A DNA stretch of 5,931 nucleotides from Clostridia bacterium. GTDB taxonomy: Bacteria > Bacillota > Clostridia > Oscillospirales > Acutalibacteraceae. Shown piece by piece: positions 5,329-5,931 of this stretch. The DNA lies in NCBI GenBank assembly GCA_017615405.1, contig JAGAAE010000065.1:1-5931 (forward strand). Direction: 5' to 3'. The notes under the pieces were generated by a model. It ran no database searches, was not told where the DNA came from, and worked only from the letters and a program-made list of their open reading frames with translations. Position 1 is the first letter of the stretch. Each line of letters begins with the position of its first letter. A program made the position numbers and the translations under genes.

Positions 5329-5931
5329 ATGAGACAAATAACGATAAATACGTCAAAGAAGTATGATATTCTTTTAGGCGACGGTCTTATTAAAGATATC
5401 GTTAAACTGACGGAGCCTTTCTGCCCGTCAAAAAGGGTGCTTATAATAACCGACGATATCGTTAATTCTCTATACGGGGAGCCTGTCTCGGATCGCTTTT
5501 CGCTATCCGGGTATTATGTTAAAAGGTTTGTTTTTAAAAACGGAGAAGGCTCAAAAAACCTGCAAACACTGTCCGATATCCTCGAATTTGCCGCTTTTAA
5601 CGGGTTTAAGCGAAACGACCTTTTCTTAGCCCTCGGCGGCGGTGTCGTCGGGGATATTGCAGGGCTTGCTTCTTCTCTTTATATGAGGGGCGTTCCGGTC
5701 GTTCAGGTGCCGACGACGCTTCTTTCCGCGGTCGACTCCTCAATAGGCGGAAAGACCGCCATTGACCTTAAATCGGGCAAAAACCTTTGCGGCGCCTTTA
5801 AACAGCCCGACCTCGTTGTTATCGATACCGGGATCATAAATGATCTTCCCGAAGATATCTTTTCCTGCGGTATGGGCGAGGTCATAAAATGCGGCGTGAT
5901 AAAAGAACTTCCGATATTTGATTACATAGCC
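5329..5931 (+). CDS. aroB: 3-dehydroquinate synthase AroB (5' part, runs off window)
   Basis: The first 201 codons are present of a protein that is usually about 350-360 residues. AroB turns DAHP into 3-dehydroquinate, the second step of the shikimate pathway to aromatic amino acids, using NAD and a divalent metal in the cytoplasm. Clear family motifs are NGEGSKNLQTL at 71-81, the glycine-rich NAD-binding stretch GGGVVGDIAG at 103-112, YMRGVPVVQVPTTLLS at 118-133, DSSIGGKTAID at 136-146 (Asp136, Lys142), GKNLCGAF at 150-157, and GMGEVIKCG at 181-189, where Glu184 is the expected metal ligand. The frame is open to the last base. The ATG at 5329 follows a GGGAAG-type site; the nearby GTG at 5321 meets a stop after three codons, so it cannot be the start. 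The gene has its own promoter and is divergent from the cell-wall/amino-acid operon. Confidence 0.96.
   Translation, partial: MRQITINTSKKYDILLGDGLIKDIVKLTEPFCPSKRVLIITDDIVNSLYGEPVSDRFSLSGYYVKRFVFKNGEGSKNLQTLSDILEFAAFNGFKRNDLFLALGGGVVGDIAGLASSLYMRGVPVVQVPTTLLSAVDSSIGGKTAIDLKSGKNLCGAFKQPDLVVIDTGIINDLPEDIFSCGMGEVIKCGVIKELPIFDYIA

Noticed and set aside
5027..5356. 109-codon minus-strand open frame across the divergent promoters
   Set aside because: It overlaps the NlpC/P60 gene in another frame, covers both promoters and the start of aroB, and has no recognisable domain.
5703..5885. Minus-strand frame inside aroB
   Set aside because: It is antisense to highly conserved AroB motifs and has no supporting signals.

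Overview
The window looks like chromosomal DNA from a Clostridia-type Firmicute, perhaps an Oscillospiraceae-like gut bacterium. This is inferred from strong AGGAG-type ribosome binding sites, consensus sigma-A-type promoters, moderate GC, an N-terminally anchored D,D-carboxypeptidase and a putative lipoprotein peptidase. No mobile element, CRISPR array, rRNA or tRNA was seen. Coding density is very high, and the only real non-coding stretch is about 130 bp at 5200-5328.

Layout. Left of that gap, everything is on the minus strand and reads as one tightly packed transcription unit. In transcription order it encodes an NlpC/P60-like putative lipoprotein with a Pro-Glu spacer (4156-5199), an Lrp/AsnC regulator (3660-4142), a class I/II PLP aminotransferase (2488-3663), a membrane-anchored D-Ala-D-Ala carboxypeptidase (1313-2455), a ThrH-type phosphoserine phosphatase/homoserine phosphotransferase (711-1310), a histidine-phosphatase-superfamily enzyme (29-694), and the first codons of what is probably ruvX/yqgF at the left edge. 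Gaps between genes run from a 4-nt overlap to 32 nt, and I saw no terminator between them. To the right, aroB (3-dehydroquinate synthase) starts at 5329 on the plus strand and runs off the window.

Regulation. The gap holds two back-to-back promoters, one for each side. Both have 17-bp spacers and exact TATAAT -10 boxes, and their -35 boxes are only 8 bp apart. The minus-strand transcript is predicted to begin with a small hairpin that displays the Shine-Dalgarno sequence of the first gene.

How the genes may work together. The unit mixes peptidoglycan peptide trimming (NlpC/P60 peptidase, D,D-carboxypeptidase) with amino-acid metabolism (Lrp/AsnC sensor, aminotransferase, ThrH). The common thread could be amino-acid supply for, or recovery from, the cell wall, but this is inference from gene order alone. 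All gene families here are known. The less usual points are the operon's composition, the altered SxN motif in the carboxypeptidase, the double hydrophobic N-terminus and PE repeat of the NlpC/P60 protein, and the compact divergent control region.
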